A DNA stretch of 64,000 nucleotides from Corbicula japonica (Eukaryota > Mollusca > Bivalvia > Venerida > Cyrenidae). Under the pieces are notes generated by a model. It made no database searches and had not been told where the DNA came from. It saw nothing but the letters and a program-made list of their open reading frames with translations. The position numbers and the translations under genes were made by a program. Of this stretch, positions 35,346 through 46,192 are shown piece after piece (the stretch's first letter is position 1; the number at the start of each line of letters is the position of its first letter). The stretch lies in assembly GCA_038501625.1 (NCBI GenBank), contig JAZAYU010000019.1, forward strand, positions 3,618,501 to 3,682,500, written 5' to 3'.

Positions 35346-38098
35346 TCTGGCCACATCCTACGATTGACCAAACACGGGCTGAAAAGGTGAATATTAGTTA
35401 AGTTTATAAATGGAGAAGAAATTATACAAGCGTTTTCGCATGTTCTTATTCCATAGCCTGACATTTTCTGATTGTATACTACATGTATCATTAAATGTGC
35501 ATCTGGTTGAATAAATATTGTATGAACGAAGTTTAGTTATATTGTAGTAGTTAATAATTATTCAATCCTCAAACGGTCAAGAACCCTTCTTTTTGAAAGA
35601 CAACTGTTCTCAAACACTTGGCAGTTGAACATTTAAAATAAGTACTTTGACAGAAAACACACTTATAACAATTTTTTTTATTTCAGAAATGTTTCTGTCA
35701 AAAGTAATGATTCTGCTAACACTGATTAAGCCAGTTTCTCAGATTCCCGATTCTACAGTCTGATATTTGAATATGGTAGACAACTGCTATGTATTCCCTA
35801 TTGGACATTTAGAAGTTATCTTTCATACATTAGATTGCGATTCCCATGTCATTCAACAAAGCTTGCCAAACCTTTATTGAAAGAATAAAAAAAAACAAAT
35901 ATAACAAAGTTTTGAAAGAAATTAAGAGTGTTAACTTGAATATACTTAAGAATTTAATGACAAGTTTAGTTAAATAATATAAAGCATGGATAGTGTTGAA
36001 TTTTAGTTACAAATTACAAATGTATTTGCAAATTACAAATTAATAATAAATATAAAATACTTCTCGTGTCCTAACATACTGCGTCAAAAAATTACTCATT
36101 ATTAGTTTAACGAGGCTCACAATGGTGCACATAGCCGCTTTTCAAACAATATCACTATACTAGACAATTTTCACTCCCTTCGGGTAGCTTCTAACCAATT
36201 TTATCTTTCTATGTAAATATTTGACAATTTCGAACACTACTTGATCCAAGCGAGTCGCCTTTCTACGTGTATCAGTTCAGATGATATCACTGCAATTAGG
36301 TTGGTTCTGTCCGCAAAGCATATTCCACTTGGGTAGCTGTAGCGAATTGTATTATAGTCTCTATATGAGTCTCTCGGACTTAGACTGAGTGTACTCCACA
36401 TGCTGCTAATATGTGTAGTTTTCTAATTAGTGTATTTAATCAATGTTTGAACAGCATTCGCCCAACGCGGCTGCTTTCGAACCAGCTCTGCTCGGCCGAT
36501 TTTACTTCGACTGCAATTGAAGCATTACATTCCCCAAGACCATTGTAAGTGTATGTAATGTTACTTTGTTAAGTAGTTTCGGTAGATTGCTGATTTTGGA
36601 CACAAGTTATACTCTGTCATATAGACACATCGCCAATTCTACGTGATTAGCTTTAATATTAGTCTCCTGTTCAACACCACGAAGCTAGCCCTCCACCTTG
36701 TTGCGCTGAACTCTTTGGCGTTTTTCTCTGTTTGCAAATTTCTTACCAGTGAAGATGCATACAAATCTGCTTATCGAATGGGTATTTTTTAATTTTGCAA
36801 TTCCAAAACAAAAACATGCCTTGTTTTGAGAGTTTCATGGAAGCTTTTTCTTGACTTTAGAAAGAAGATTTTATGGCTCGGTCGAAATCTAAGATGTAAG
36901 TAAAATAGATACTTCAAGATATGACCAGGAAAACTCAAAAGATTACCCTGTTCCGGAATCGATTGTTCGGCCCTTTAAAGGGCGCTGAATTAACATGCCA
37001 CGGCCAATTTCCAAGCGGGCTGGGTTTGTATACAAAGGATCTATCTCTTTTGTCCTTTGTCCGAAATGTCAAAAACAATATCAGGCAGATATTCTGTGAC
37101 TGAATAGGCCAAAATTGTTTGGTAGTTCTGGGTGGATTTGTTTCTTAAAGAGAACTTTTAAGAATTTTGTATTTTAAACGAGATCTTTAAAGTGAAAAAA
37201 TATACGACCAGATTCGTATATTTGGGCTTCCAGATTTTTCGAGGACCGATACTATTTTAGTTTCTATGTAAATTTTTAAGCAGATTTCTCCGTTTAGTAG
37301 GTGTTTCACAAGGATTCTGTTTAGTGCAAGGCATACGTGAGTTGACAAAAAAGCGGATGAGGCATGCAATAAAGTAGTATGGAGTTCGTTGCGATTCCGG
37401 ATGGCAAAATTCTATGTGTCCGAGAACGGTATTTTGTGTTTCTGTATCATTCTTGTCAGGTTCCTTTCTAAATAGGTTTGTATACGGATGGGCTCTTTGA
37501 AGTGAAAAACCACATATGATCGGCTTAAAGATGCGTTTTAGGTATGGTAGAGGCGGTCGAACGGTCTTGGCATTGAAACCCATCTTAAAGATTTGGCTTT
37601 GAAGAGACCAGCTAGTCTCTTTTTACAGATTAATAATTACTGTACTCTATGAACAACTCTGGAGAAAATTACACTATGGCTTTTAGGGCTATCACTGTTT
37701 ACTATACGTGTTTTTTCAATAACAAACTAAATAGAAAAGACACAAGCATACATAAAAGATTCAGATTACTTTGTTGAAACCTTATAAGGTTTCATATGAT
37801 AATTAAATTATGTTTGTCAGTAATGATAAAGATATAGAAAATTACAGTGTATTAGTCATACACAATTATTCCGTAGGGTACAAATTCATTGTGTCCTTAT
37901 GCACTTAGTGATAATAACGTTGAGGACTAGCTTCTCTCGAAAATCATTTGTGTAGGTAATCTGAATGCCCTACCTTTCTCTTTATGCTTAGGTATATAAG
38001 GTATACAATCCATTGTTGAAAGCAATATTAGTGACCAAATATTCATTTATATGCTATAATTAATCGTTTACTACATACATACAGGTTATATTTTATAT
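35346..38098. other. Intergenic; unrecognised open frames at 36.9-37.6 kb
   Basis: No repeat family member is seen. The sequence at about 36900-37600 is less AT-rich than its surroundings and holds open frames on both strands (36921-37103 plus; 37187-37369 and 37257-37583 minus, up to 108 codons). None carries a motif I can name; a decayed transposon gene is possible but not shown. Confidence 0.4.
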
Positions 38099-38240
38099 GC
38101 GACAAGTGTAGATCCAGATCAGCTAGTTCATCTCGATCTACATTTGTCGCTTTTAGCTCAGAAATAACATTATGAATCTCAAGCGAATAGGATGATCTTT
38201 ATCTACACGGTTCGCCCATAGATAACAATAACAGTCATAT
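38099..38240. repeat. Diverged paired-hairpin repeat
   Basis: GCGACAAGTGTAGATC (38099-38114) pairs with GATCTACATTTGTCGC (38135-38150). It is followed by AAGCGAAT and CACGGTTCGCC as a degraded second hairpin, matching the order seen at 19804-19969. Confidence 0.65.
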
Positions 38241-39656
38241 CGCATGGAGAAATGGGTAAACACTAACAGTCTCTTTAAATATATGTATACTGCACATCTT
38301 TTTCTAAGTGTATATCCTCATACATTTGAATATTTTGATCACGTGTTGGTGAAAGGTGCTCGTATCTGTCTACGTCTTCGGCTGCTGTACCTGCAAGATA
38401 TAGAAAGTCAGTTAGAAGCAGAAGCATATAAAACAAATGATTATTATGTTTATCTAAAGATGTTTTCTAATCTGTAATCACTTAATAATTTCACATTGAA
38501 ATGCGCTCCAATAAATTTATTTATCTTTCAAACTTTTTGTAACATCTAGTTGACTGTTTATGTGCTACATTTATGGTTTCAAAGAGTCTATATAAATCTT
38601 CATTGAAAAGATAGCCATGATACTTGGTTTACCTTTTGACGTTGAATTTGTTTTCCTGTTTTGAGTTCTTTTACATCTCCTTAAAATTAAAATTGTAGAA
38701 ATCTATGATAATTAACAACTAAAACTAACAGTTTAACAATTGCAAAAAAACTAAGTAGGCAGTCTATTGGCCTATCTCCTACCTCCGCATTATCCGCTAA
38801 ACTATCGCACATTCGCCATGGCTTTGACCCAAAATTTTTGGCATATCCTATTGATCTCTACCCCATTAACTTTAACCGACAGTCTATAGCTCTACCCCTA
38901 AACTATCGCCCCTCTGTTTCAGACTAGCCGATATGTTTATATGATAAATCTAATACATGTACATTATGTAATGAAACTGTGAAGATATCTACAGTACTTA
39001 ATTATAGTTTATAAAGGGACATAACTGATAATATAAACAAACATATAATGAACTAGGAGTAGCTGTAAACATGACGACTTTAGTATGACTGCTTCTCTTC
39101 GATACAGATCTACAATTAAAAATTTCTGAAAAACAATCGAATATCTTCTTCCAATATGCTCTTAACGTTGTGCCGCTTTGAACAAACATTCCTTATGAGA
39201 AGTTTATCTTGTACCGGAGTCTGAGGAAGGAAATAAAAACAATTTGCTAATGAAAAGAGCACAATCTCCTAAGTTTATCTAAAATGGAAAACATCGCGCG
39301 AACTCATTTTCGGTTTAATTGAAAACCAACATGAAAAGAACAAATCATGGATACAATGTACGAAATATAACAGTATAATAATAAATTAAGCTCACATTAA
39401 ATTTTGAAAAAAAACAACAACAACAAAAAAATATATGTTATTGAGCAAGCAGAAACTGCATTTCTATGATTCTGAGCAATATAGTTCACATAAAACCTGC
39501 AAATACAGTGAGGAAATCCTTTTTTTTAAATTTCTGTAACATTATTTAATTAACATGGTGCCTGTATTAATCTACGAATGACATATAGCACACATTTCGC
39601 ATATTCATATTTAATGAATGCATCTCATCGCTTGGATAAGAACAAATGTGTATTAT
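38241..39656. other. Intergenic, weak internal repetition
   Basis: At about 38765-38915 the motif CAGTCTAT followed by CTAAACTATCGC occurs twice, suggesting a diverged local duplication. Nothing coding is recognised. Confidence 0.4.
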
Positions 39657-39662
39657 TTATTG
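39657..39662 (-). terminator. Candidate polyadenylation signal of the lectin gene
   Basis: AATAAA on the minus strand, about 240 bases past the stop codon at 39903. This is the first canonical hexamer I found downstream. If it is used, the 3' UTR would contain the family B block at 39669-39809. Confidence 0.4.
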
Positions 39663-39668
39663 GTGGAA

Positions 39669-39809
39669 AGTTGAGTTGCGTTCAGCCGAAGGCTAGGTGA
39701 CTTGAGTAGAAGTATGCATATCCATTACAGCCTATGATCAGACTTAATCAAACTGAGCCTGAAATATGTTCATATGTGTGGTGTTCGGTGGAAGTTCTCT
39801 TTTCATCAA
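39669..39809 (-). repeat. Diverged family B 5' block
   Basis: On the minus strand it keeps TGATGAAAAGAGAAC, a CAGGCTCAGTTTGATTAAG segment and GGCTGAACGCAACTCAAC. The hairpins are partly lost, so this is an older copy than those at 4481 or 12887. Confidence 0.65.
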
Positions 39810-39902
39810 TCACACAATATCTATTCCTCGGTTGATAGACCCGGTGTAATACGATGAGATTCGCAATTAACATCTATTACTTATAAGGTTGAGAAACAGG
39901 TT

Positions 39903-40060
39903 TTACCAACAAATAAAGGATATTCCTACAACGACGGTCAATAAAACCACTCCACCCAACACACAAACTGCGACGAGTAATGTAGCACTGTGTTGTTGTA
40001 TGTATGCACTTGTGCTACTCATACATGTAGAATCAGTGGTTACTTCTTCCGTGTAATTTA
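39903..40060 (-). CDS. Lectin gene terminal exon: linker and transmembrane anchor
   Basis: The acceptor TTTATTTCCACAG ends at 40061. The exon completes a GTA codon (Val) with the G left by the previous exon. It encodes a 29-residue linker (start NYTEEVTTDSTC) containing one N-Y-T glycosylation sequon, then a hydrophobic stretch beginning LLVAVCVLGG and ending ISFICW before TAA. About 20-23 hydrophobic residues suit one membrane span. Confidence 0.72.
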
Positions 40061-41288
40061 CTGTGGAAATAAAAAGAAAAAACAAATGACATCATCAGCA
40101 AAATGTTTGTTGAATTCCTAACATATCTGTCAAATTTAAAGCTGAAAGTTTAAAAGCAGAAGTACAAGAAGGATGTAAATATTCTTATTTATTTGAGTTA
40201 CTGCACTTATAATTACAAACAAAGACGCGATGATTAAATCGTTCTTGATATTTCAATCACTTATATTGCAATAAAGAATTCTCTTTGATTTGGTAAAACT
40301 GATTTTTTGGTCTTTTGCATATTTACAGAGTAAATTCCGAATTGTCTTTGAATTCAAAAATAGCATTTTTTTAAATGGAAGACACTACCGCTTCGTTCAC
40401 AAATAAAATTAGCAGTGTCCCCAGTACAATTCCAATGGGAGTTCCATAACCATCCAACATTATCAAGATAGTCTACACATCCTTTCACAGTACCTTTAAA
40501 AAAGGAAATTATGTTACGTTAAACAACATATATTTTGATAAATATCATGCAGCTGAAAGCTCTAAATGTAGTGCGCAATCTAAGTTTTACTGAAATGATT
40601 GAATATAAAAAGGCTCACTTACAATCAACCTAAGTCCTAATAGGAAGTAAATAATAAGTAGGAAAATATCAGTTGTGATATTGTGTTTAATTAAAGGGAA
40701 GGAAGATCATTAAAGGAACATTCTTTAATTTATTGACAACATTATAACATTATAACCTATTGTTATATTTGAGAATTTTCTCCAAGCAAAGACTGTTCAG
40801 TTGTATATGTTCATACTCTGATTCGATAATGAGATAAATACTAGATCTTATCTTATCAGTTTCAAAATGTGTTGAAGGTTTGCTGAACAAATGAAATTTT
40901 TTTCAGACTGGTTATCTTTATCAGTTTTTTTATAATTTTATTTTACCTTATAGTATATGTTCATCGGTTTAATTAAAAGGGCAGCATTACTGAAGCGTAA
41001 TCTTTGAATGAAGATACAGATGTAAAACATCTACGCTAACTACCGATAAAAATACAATTCAGTCGTTATTTACGACGAATATGTTACTATGCATTTTCGT
41101 CAAACAACATTGAAATAAACTGTTAGGAAATAAGTACGTGCCTGGTCTTCCGAACCCCCAGCCTTTAACCGTCATGGCTGTACCATCGAGCCAACGATGC
41201 TCTCCGTAAACTGCATCATACCTTGCTCCAATCCAATAAACCAAGACCTTTGGGTCCATATCTTCTAATATAATAAAGTGATGATTCG
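39903..41288 (-). CDS. C-type lectin domain membrane protein, 3' three exons (partial)
   Basis: Three minus-strand exons, 41142-41288, 40389-40493 and 39903-40060, join in frame through phase-1 introns of 647 and 328 bases. Together they encode the second half of a C-type lectin domain (YWIGAR, RWLDG, FGRPG, then GCVDYL, WNC and FICER), a short threonine/serine-rich linker and one hydrophobic segment just before the stop. Three of the usual domain cysteines are present (GC, WNC, FIC). The canonical calcium-site motifs are changed: EPN/QPD is replaced by RPG, and WND by WNS, so calcium-dependent sugar binding of the standard type is not predicted. The protein would be an extracellular domain held by a C-terminal anchor with almost no cytoplasmic tail. 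The first half of the domain, signal peptide and promoter were not found; a 1.9-kb transposon lies immediately upstream. It may be an intact gene with distant 5' exons or a broken copy. Confidence 0.72.
40389..40493 (-). CDS. Lectin gene penultimate exon: end of C-type lectin domain
   Basis: The exon is 105 bases, phase 1 at both ends. The acceptor is TTTTTTTAAAG before 40493 and the donor is GTAGTG from 40388. It encodes TVKGCVDYLDN, WLWNSHWNCTG and TANFICER, matching the last strands of the C-type lectin fold with its final three conserved cysteines. Confidence 0.78.
41142..41288 (-). CDS. Lectin gene exon: middle of C-type lectin domain
   Basis: Encodes NHHFIILEDMD, LVYWIGARYDAVYGE, HRWLDGTAM and GWGFGRPG. 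Y-W-I-G and W-x-D-G are the hallmark mid-domain motifs. The frame needed by the next exon requires the exon to end at CCAG 41142, which makes the donor GCACGT (a GC-AG intron). The only nearby GT (41137-41136) shifts the frame into stops. The start at 41288 uses the acceptor TTTAAAG; an alternative acceptor GAGACAG 9 bases earlier lies in the inverted end of the adjacent transposon and would add three codons in frame. Confidence 0.7.
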
Positions 41289-41295
41289 CTTTAAA

Positions 41296-43219
41296 GCCTG
41301 TCTCACACAGAACACACGGCTTACACGGTTGGCCACCCGTGTAAACCGTACATACAACCGAACCAACAGTGGTCTTATCCGAGTTACACTCGGGCCATTC
41401 GAGTGTATCCGTGAAAGTCGTGTATGATTTTCAAAACTTTAAAAAAAACTGACACGGGTGCCATGTCCGTGTATGATCGTATTAGCGATCGTACAAGACT
41501 GTGAGAGACCGTGTGAGATCGTACGAGACCGTATATACAAACGCACATGATTTTATCCACGAGTGAGCTCAACCGTGTCAATATCGTATATAAATCGTAT
41601 CGAACAATAGTCGGTGGGATAGTCTAGATCATCTAGACGTCCTGTCATTGATCAGTGTCACACTGCTCTGACGAACGTCTAGAGACATCGCTATATAAAA
41701 TGTCTGACCGACAGGTGGCGCTTTTGAATGGTAAACAAATCCAAAATCAATCGCGATTTCTAATGAAATTTGTTAACCGTATTTCTCCCACACTGGGCAA
41801 AGTGAAATTTAAAGTTATATGTTATCGAGCAACAAAATAGGGTCGTTGGTTTATAAAAAAAAAGCGTTCAGGTACTTGCCTACCCCATTTTACATAAATG
41901 AATGCAAATATATGGTACGCCGTTGCTGCCTCTTCATGATAATTGTTTTAGACTGTCACGTTGTATGGTATGGCAGTTGTCATAATTGTACGGTGATTGA
42001 TAAAAGGGGAAGAATGTCAAAATCTCTCTGAGTAATGAGTTACTAACAACAATATCTAAGATCATCTTATCTAACACACGTATACAGTAAGAGATATTTG
42101 TAAAAGTGTGTTTTGGCCTTAAATTAATTTTCATGGTTGCGAAAATGGATGACAAAAATTGTTGATTTCTCTCTCTTTACAATTAAAAGTTTTTTTTAAA
42201 GAATCTTGGATATTGTCAGTATCATTTTGATCACGTGGGCGTTTGATATGATTTTGTTTTGCGATGCTTCGTTTTTGTGTTTGATTGCAAATAGTATTTG
42301 AGGGATTTTCAAGCTTTATTTTTCTTTACAGTCCTAAATTGTCTTAACACTTTTGTCTTTTCGTAATTGGGAAATTTATATTATACCTTTTTTTAAAGTT
42401 AATGTAAGGAATTTCACAGTAAAATGTTTCTAAGGTCGCCATTAGGATGCCAAAGAATTTTGAAGTTATCTTAAGAAATTAAGAAAAATGGTTGTAGGGC
42501 AAAGTTTTTCACTTCAAACATAATTTTGATCCAAAAAGGTCCTAATTTAGAGCAAAAATATGATCTTCCTTATGAAATGATTTCATTCTAACATATTTCT
42601 AAGGTTGCAATGAGGTAACTATTGTGCTTGCAAAGTCTTATAAACTTTTCATCAGATCTCGTGGTAACTGCAGAACCCAGCTTTATTGAACACGCCTGTG
42701 GGCGCAATAATACAGTAAAAAACGCGTGTCGCCGTAGGATATGTCTTTTCGATTTCCAGCTGGCAGGGCGACAGTCTAAAAACAGTTTTCACAAGACAAC
42801 AACGGCGTTCCATACTTATGTCCTAATTACAAGCCTCGTTTTGGAGTGTCTGGTTTTTTAATGAACAATGTCTTCAGACGTACTGATCGCCTTTGCGAAA
42901 TCAGAGCTTCTGAATGATTGAGACTATCGGTGGGACCGTATGTAAACCCTGTAAATGTCCAGTTAATCGAATAAAAGTCGTGTATAATAGTACAATCGTA
43001 TGAAAATCGTTTGCAAATCGTGTTCAAACCGTGACAAACCTTGCTTGACCGAGTATATCCGTGCTTTGTTCGTACATACTCGTGCTACATTCGAGTCTAA
43101 ATCGTACTAACTCATCCCCAGGCACGGCTGGAGCTCAATACTCGTACCAGTCAACCCGTGTATAACCGAGTATACCGTATTGGAACCGTGTGCCCAACCT
43201 TGTTCTGTGTGAGACAGGC
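41296..43219. mobile_element. 1.92-kb non-autonomous DNA transposon with 19-bp TIRs
   Basis: The left end GCCTGTCTCACACAGAACA (41296-41314) is matched exactly in reverse complement at 43201-43219. TTAAA flanks both sides (41291-41295 and 43220-43224) as the apparent target duplication. Subterminal regions on both sides (about 41315-41600 and 42940-43200) are full of short ACCGTGT, TCGTA and CGAGTAT motifs and small palindromes such as CCGAGTTACACTCGG. No frame longer than about 80 codons is inside and none is transposase-like, so it is non-autonomous. The superfamily is not assigned: the TTAA-like target recalls piggyBac, but the end sequence does not start CCY. Confidence 0.85.
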
Positions 43220-44424
43220 TTAAATTGACAAAGTGATGGAAATCGGACCCATTTTCACCGATTAATGGTACACATTCGGAATACCTCAACCGACTCAATA
43301 TCGGAACGAGCTTTAGATTAGGTTTCACATTGCATTTTGGGATTCATTACGGTGATGTGTGGTGTGGTTTCAATAAATGCCCTTTAACAGCCTTATTGTA
43401 TACAATCATGAAATTAAAAACCAAGTAAAATGACACATAATGTCACCTAATGCGCGATCTAATAGATACAATTTTATAAAGTTATTTTTACCTACAACAG
43501 ACAAGTACAGTAAAACCACAGTAAGGACAGGAGGTCTTTATTCACAGGTAGATTTGTTCTTTAAATCAGTTGGTGGGGAAAAATATTAAAACGTGATCTT
43601 TTTCCACAGGTGGTCTTTGTTTACTGGCGGTCTTAAGCACGGGTTTGGCTGTATTGTGGTATGCCGCCACTTTGTCACCCTGGTAAAAATGTCTTTGTTT
43701 TAATACATATAGTAACGTTCCCCAGCGCGAATAACTTAAACAATACAAGGGTTGAGCCAAACATGGTATTCTACTTAAAATGTCCTTATCATGTTTTCAA
43801 TATCGTTTTATGGAAATTTAAAATATAAATATAGCACAAAATTATACCTAAAATTTTCTCTCGAAGAAAATTGTGTTGCCCTGTAGTTGCAACTATTGCA
43901 AGTCGAGAATTATTCGCATCGCAGTACAACTGTGAATATAAGAAACATCAGTGTTTCTAGAACCATACGAGGTACATGTAAGGTTTTATAAAATATATTC
44001 AAATACACAATTCCAAAGCGCACAAGTGTTTTCGTACAAAAATGTTAGTTTCAAAGAAACATTTATATAAATTGAGGTTGTTAGCTGACTAAATAGTTGG
44101 AATTGGGTTAAGTTTAAATGAAATTTTTTTAAATAATGACATCGAATACGTTGGAATATTGATAGAATAGCTCCCTTAACAAAATCTCCGCTTATCAACG
44201 ACAGATGACGTTAATCAATAATTATGTTTTGCAAATCATTCCAAATTTAAAAAATCAATACAATGTTCAAACCAGACAAAACAACCTATCCAGAAGAAGA
44301 AACTCTTATCTGTTTAGTGGTGCAAGATAGTTACACATTTTCATTATCATGCATACTTTAATTCTAAGATAACTAGACTGTGTCATGTGGACACTGATGC
44401 CGCACTACAACAACAACATTTGTA
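43220..44424. other. Intergenic; probable old repeat at 43.5-43.76 kb
   Basis: At 43500-43760 the tract has recurring GGTCTTTATTCACAGGT and GGTCTTTGTTTACTGGCGG phrases that look like a degraded interspersed repeat. The sequence just right of the transposon should hold the missing upstream lectin intron or exons, but I recognise no first-half lectin motif. Confidence 0.4.
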
Positions 44425-44610
44425 ACATTATCAAAGGGCCGTAATTCCGGGCGCAGGAAAAACTCCTTTTACGATCATCTGCACATCCTTCTTGTTCATC
44501 TGAACGAAAACCACCCACTAGTTTATAAAGAGATGATGCCTCAAGATTTGGAGGACGTACGAACGAGTGCAATTCTATATGCCTCCCTCATCATTTGTGC
44601 ATAAAAAGAT
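44425..44610. repeat. Degraded interspersed repeat (GGGCCGTAATTCCGG type)
   Basis: The order GGGCCGTAATTCCGGGCGC, ATCATCTGCACATCC, GAGATGATGCCTCAAGATTT, GGACGTACGAACG, then ATATGCCTCCCTCATCATT matches the layout of a repeat I associate with bivalve intergenic DNA (start GGGCCATAA, end ATATGCCCCC). Recognition is from memory and the copy is old. Confidence 0.5.
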
Positions 44611-45902
44611 AAACAGCTGGGCGGTAGGATACCCGAGCTTGTTCCCAGTCAAGGTTATGTGAGGAAAACCAATAATCTTTTTGTCCATGCCTTATCCAGC
44701 TTTCTTGTCTTCCTGCAAAAAAACATCCCTATATCAGTAATGCCAAAACCCGTTATTCTCATTAGTTATGATACTGCGTTTGATAATTATATTCGAAATT
44801 ATGTATTTTTGGCAACAAAAATTCCAAGTTATATCATGAAATTTAAACGGTGTTGCATTACATTTCTAACTATCACACTTCTCAAAATGTGTAATAATAT
44901 CCAAACTGATGCTGCCAACATTTTGTAATAAAAATAATATATAATTACTTTATGTAACATTTCTTTTTCTAATTTAAATCAGTAACTTAACGGTGTTTTT
45001 TCTAAATATTTAATATTAAACACTGAAACAATCGAAAATTGTCATAACAAGTATGCGTTATGATAAATAGTTTTCAACATCCTCGGGGAAACATAGACAC
45101 AATAAATGTGTTTTATTTATATGTGTACATGTAAAATATAGAACGTCTTAACGTTTTCACTGAACACAATGAAAATACAATGATTGGTTAATATGCGCTT
45201 ATTTACATTAAATTGATTCATTATCGATATTAGCATTTAAACAATTATTTGAAGTCAAATTAAGTTCGTATGGAGGATAACCCAGGAATAGATTTTTACA
45301 TTACTAAGTTCAGGAGGTTTACCGCAAGGATTCGATCAAGTTCCATTCCTAACATCTGTTTATAAGTATAGTTCATAAATCTTATAATTTAAAGCATTCA
45401 ATTAAAACATTTTAGAACAGTCAGTAATGAAGAATACTAACTAAATTAAATACAATCAAAACGGATTATAAAATTTAATCTTACCGTGATATATTTTAAG
45501 AAATATAAATGAAAACATCACTATTAATGAATTTATTTTGACGCCTTCCTCCATTTCCGGATCTCTCTTTTCCTTTAATCTGAAATACAATCATAAAAAT
45601 GTTGATGTTGTGCATAAGGAGGCCACAAACAGTATTCTGAATTTAGCCAATACCTTTGTTCATGCAATAAGGCTAATTGACAAAGTGAGACAAACTGCAT
45701 ATTTTGAACACACCTTATTATTTTTTTAACTTGTCCACCAAAACTATGTGTCATTAATGACTGGGTTTTTAACGGTAAACAAAAAAAAGATAAAAACAAA
45801 ACAACAAAAACGTTTGGAGTATTTGGTATAGTCAAATTAAACAGCGAAATCCATAATCAGTTCTTAAAGCTGTTATATCCACTTTGAATGATGTATTAAG
45901 AT
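44611..45902. other. Intergenic, nothing recognised
   Basis: AT-rich. Open frames at 44659-44928 (plus, 89 codons), 45538-45729 (plus) and 45575-45835 (minus) carry no recognised motif. Confidence 0.45.
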
Positions 45903-45921
45903 TTAAAATGATAGTGCATCT

Positions 45922-46005
45922 AGCTGGGAGCGAACCCCCACCGTCACGGCGACAGCGCCTAGCCCTGCAATTCCTGCGACGCAACCGACTGAGTTAGCCG
46001 GGACA
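45922..46005 (-). other. tRNA-like / SINE-head sequence
   Basis: On the minus strand GGCTAACTCAGTCGG (A-box-like, 45985-45999) and GGTTCGCTCCC (B-box, 45926-45936) are spaced as in a tRNA with a long variable region. The acceptor arms do not pair. The part around ATAGTGCATCTAGCTGGGAGCG recurs diverged at 46158-46192, on the far side of a family B tail. It explains the alanine/valine-rich minus-strand frame at 45903-46139. Confidence 0.5.
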
Positions 46006-46074
46006 ACTCTAGAAAAGGTTGATCGGATAGCCCTGATATACGTAACAATCACTGCATTACATCGGTAACGGGTT

Positions 46075-46150
46075 ATTTTACTGATAACAGTACTGACTAT
46101 ATGTACGGGGAGACTTTTTACGGCCGCCACACTGCACAAATAGCGCTACT
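46075..46150 (+). repeat. Family B tail fragment
   Basis: CTGATAACAGTACTGACTAT followed by GTACGGGGAGACTTTTTACG and GCCGCCACACTGCACAAA is the family B 3' tail, standing without the 5' block or internal part and bracketed by the repeated tRNA-like segment. Confidence 0.75.
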
Positions 46151-46192
46151 GTGAATTTCAAATGATAGTGCCTCTAGCTGGAAGCGAACCTA

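Noticed and set aside
37257..37583. 108-codon minus frame and overlapping frames at 36.9-37.6 kb
   Set aside because: No motif or splice-supported continuation could be named; listed only within the intergenic entry.
43107..43328. 73-codon minus frame as the missing upstream lectin exon
   Set aside because: Most of it lies inside the transposon's right end, and the rest lacks any first-half lectin motif.
45903..46139. 78-codon Val/Ala-rich minus frame as a secreted or membrane protein
   Set aside because: It is the translation of the tRNA-like segment and family B tail.
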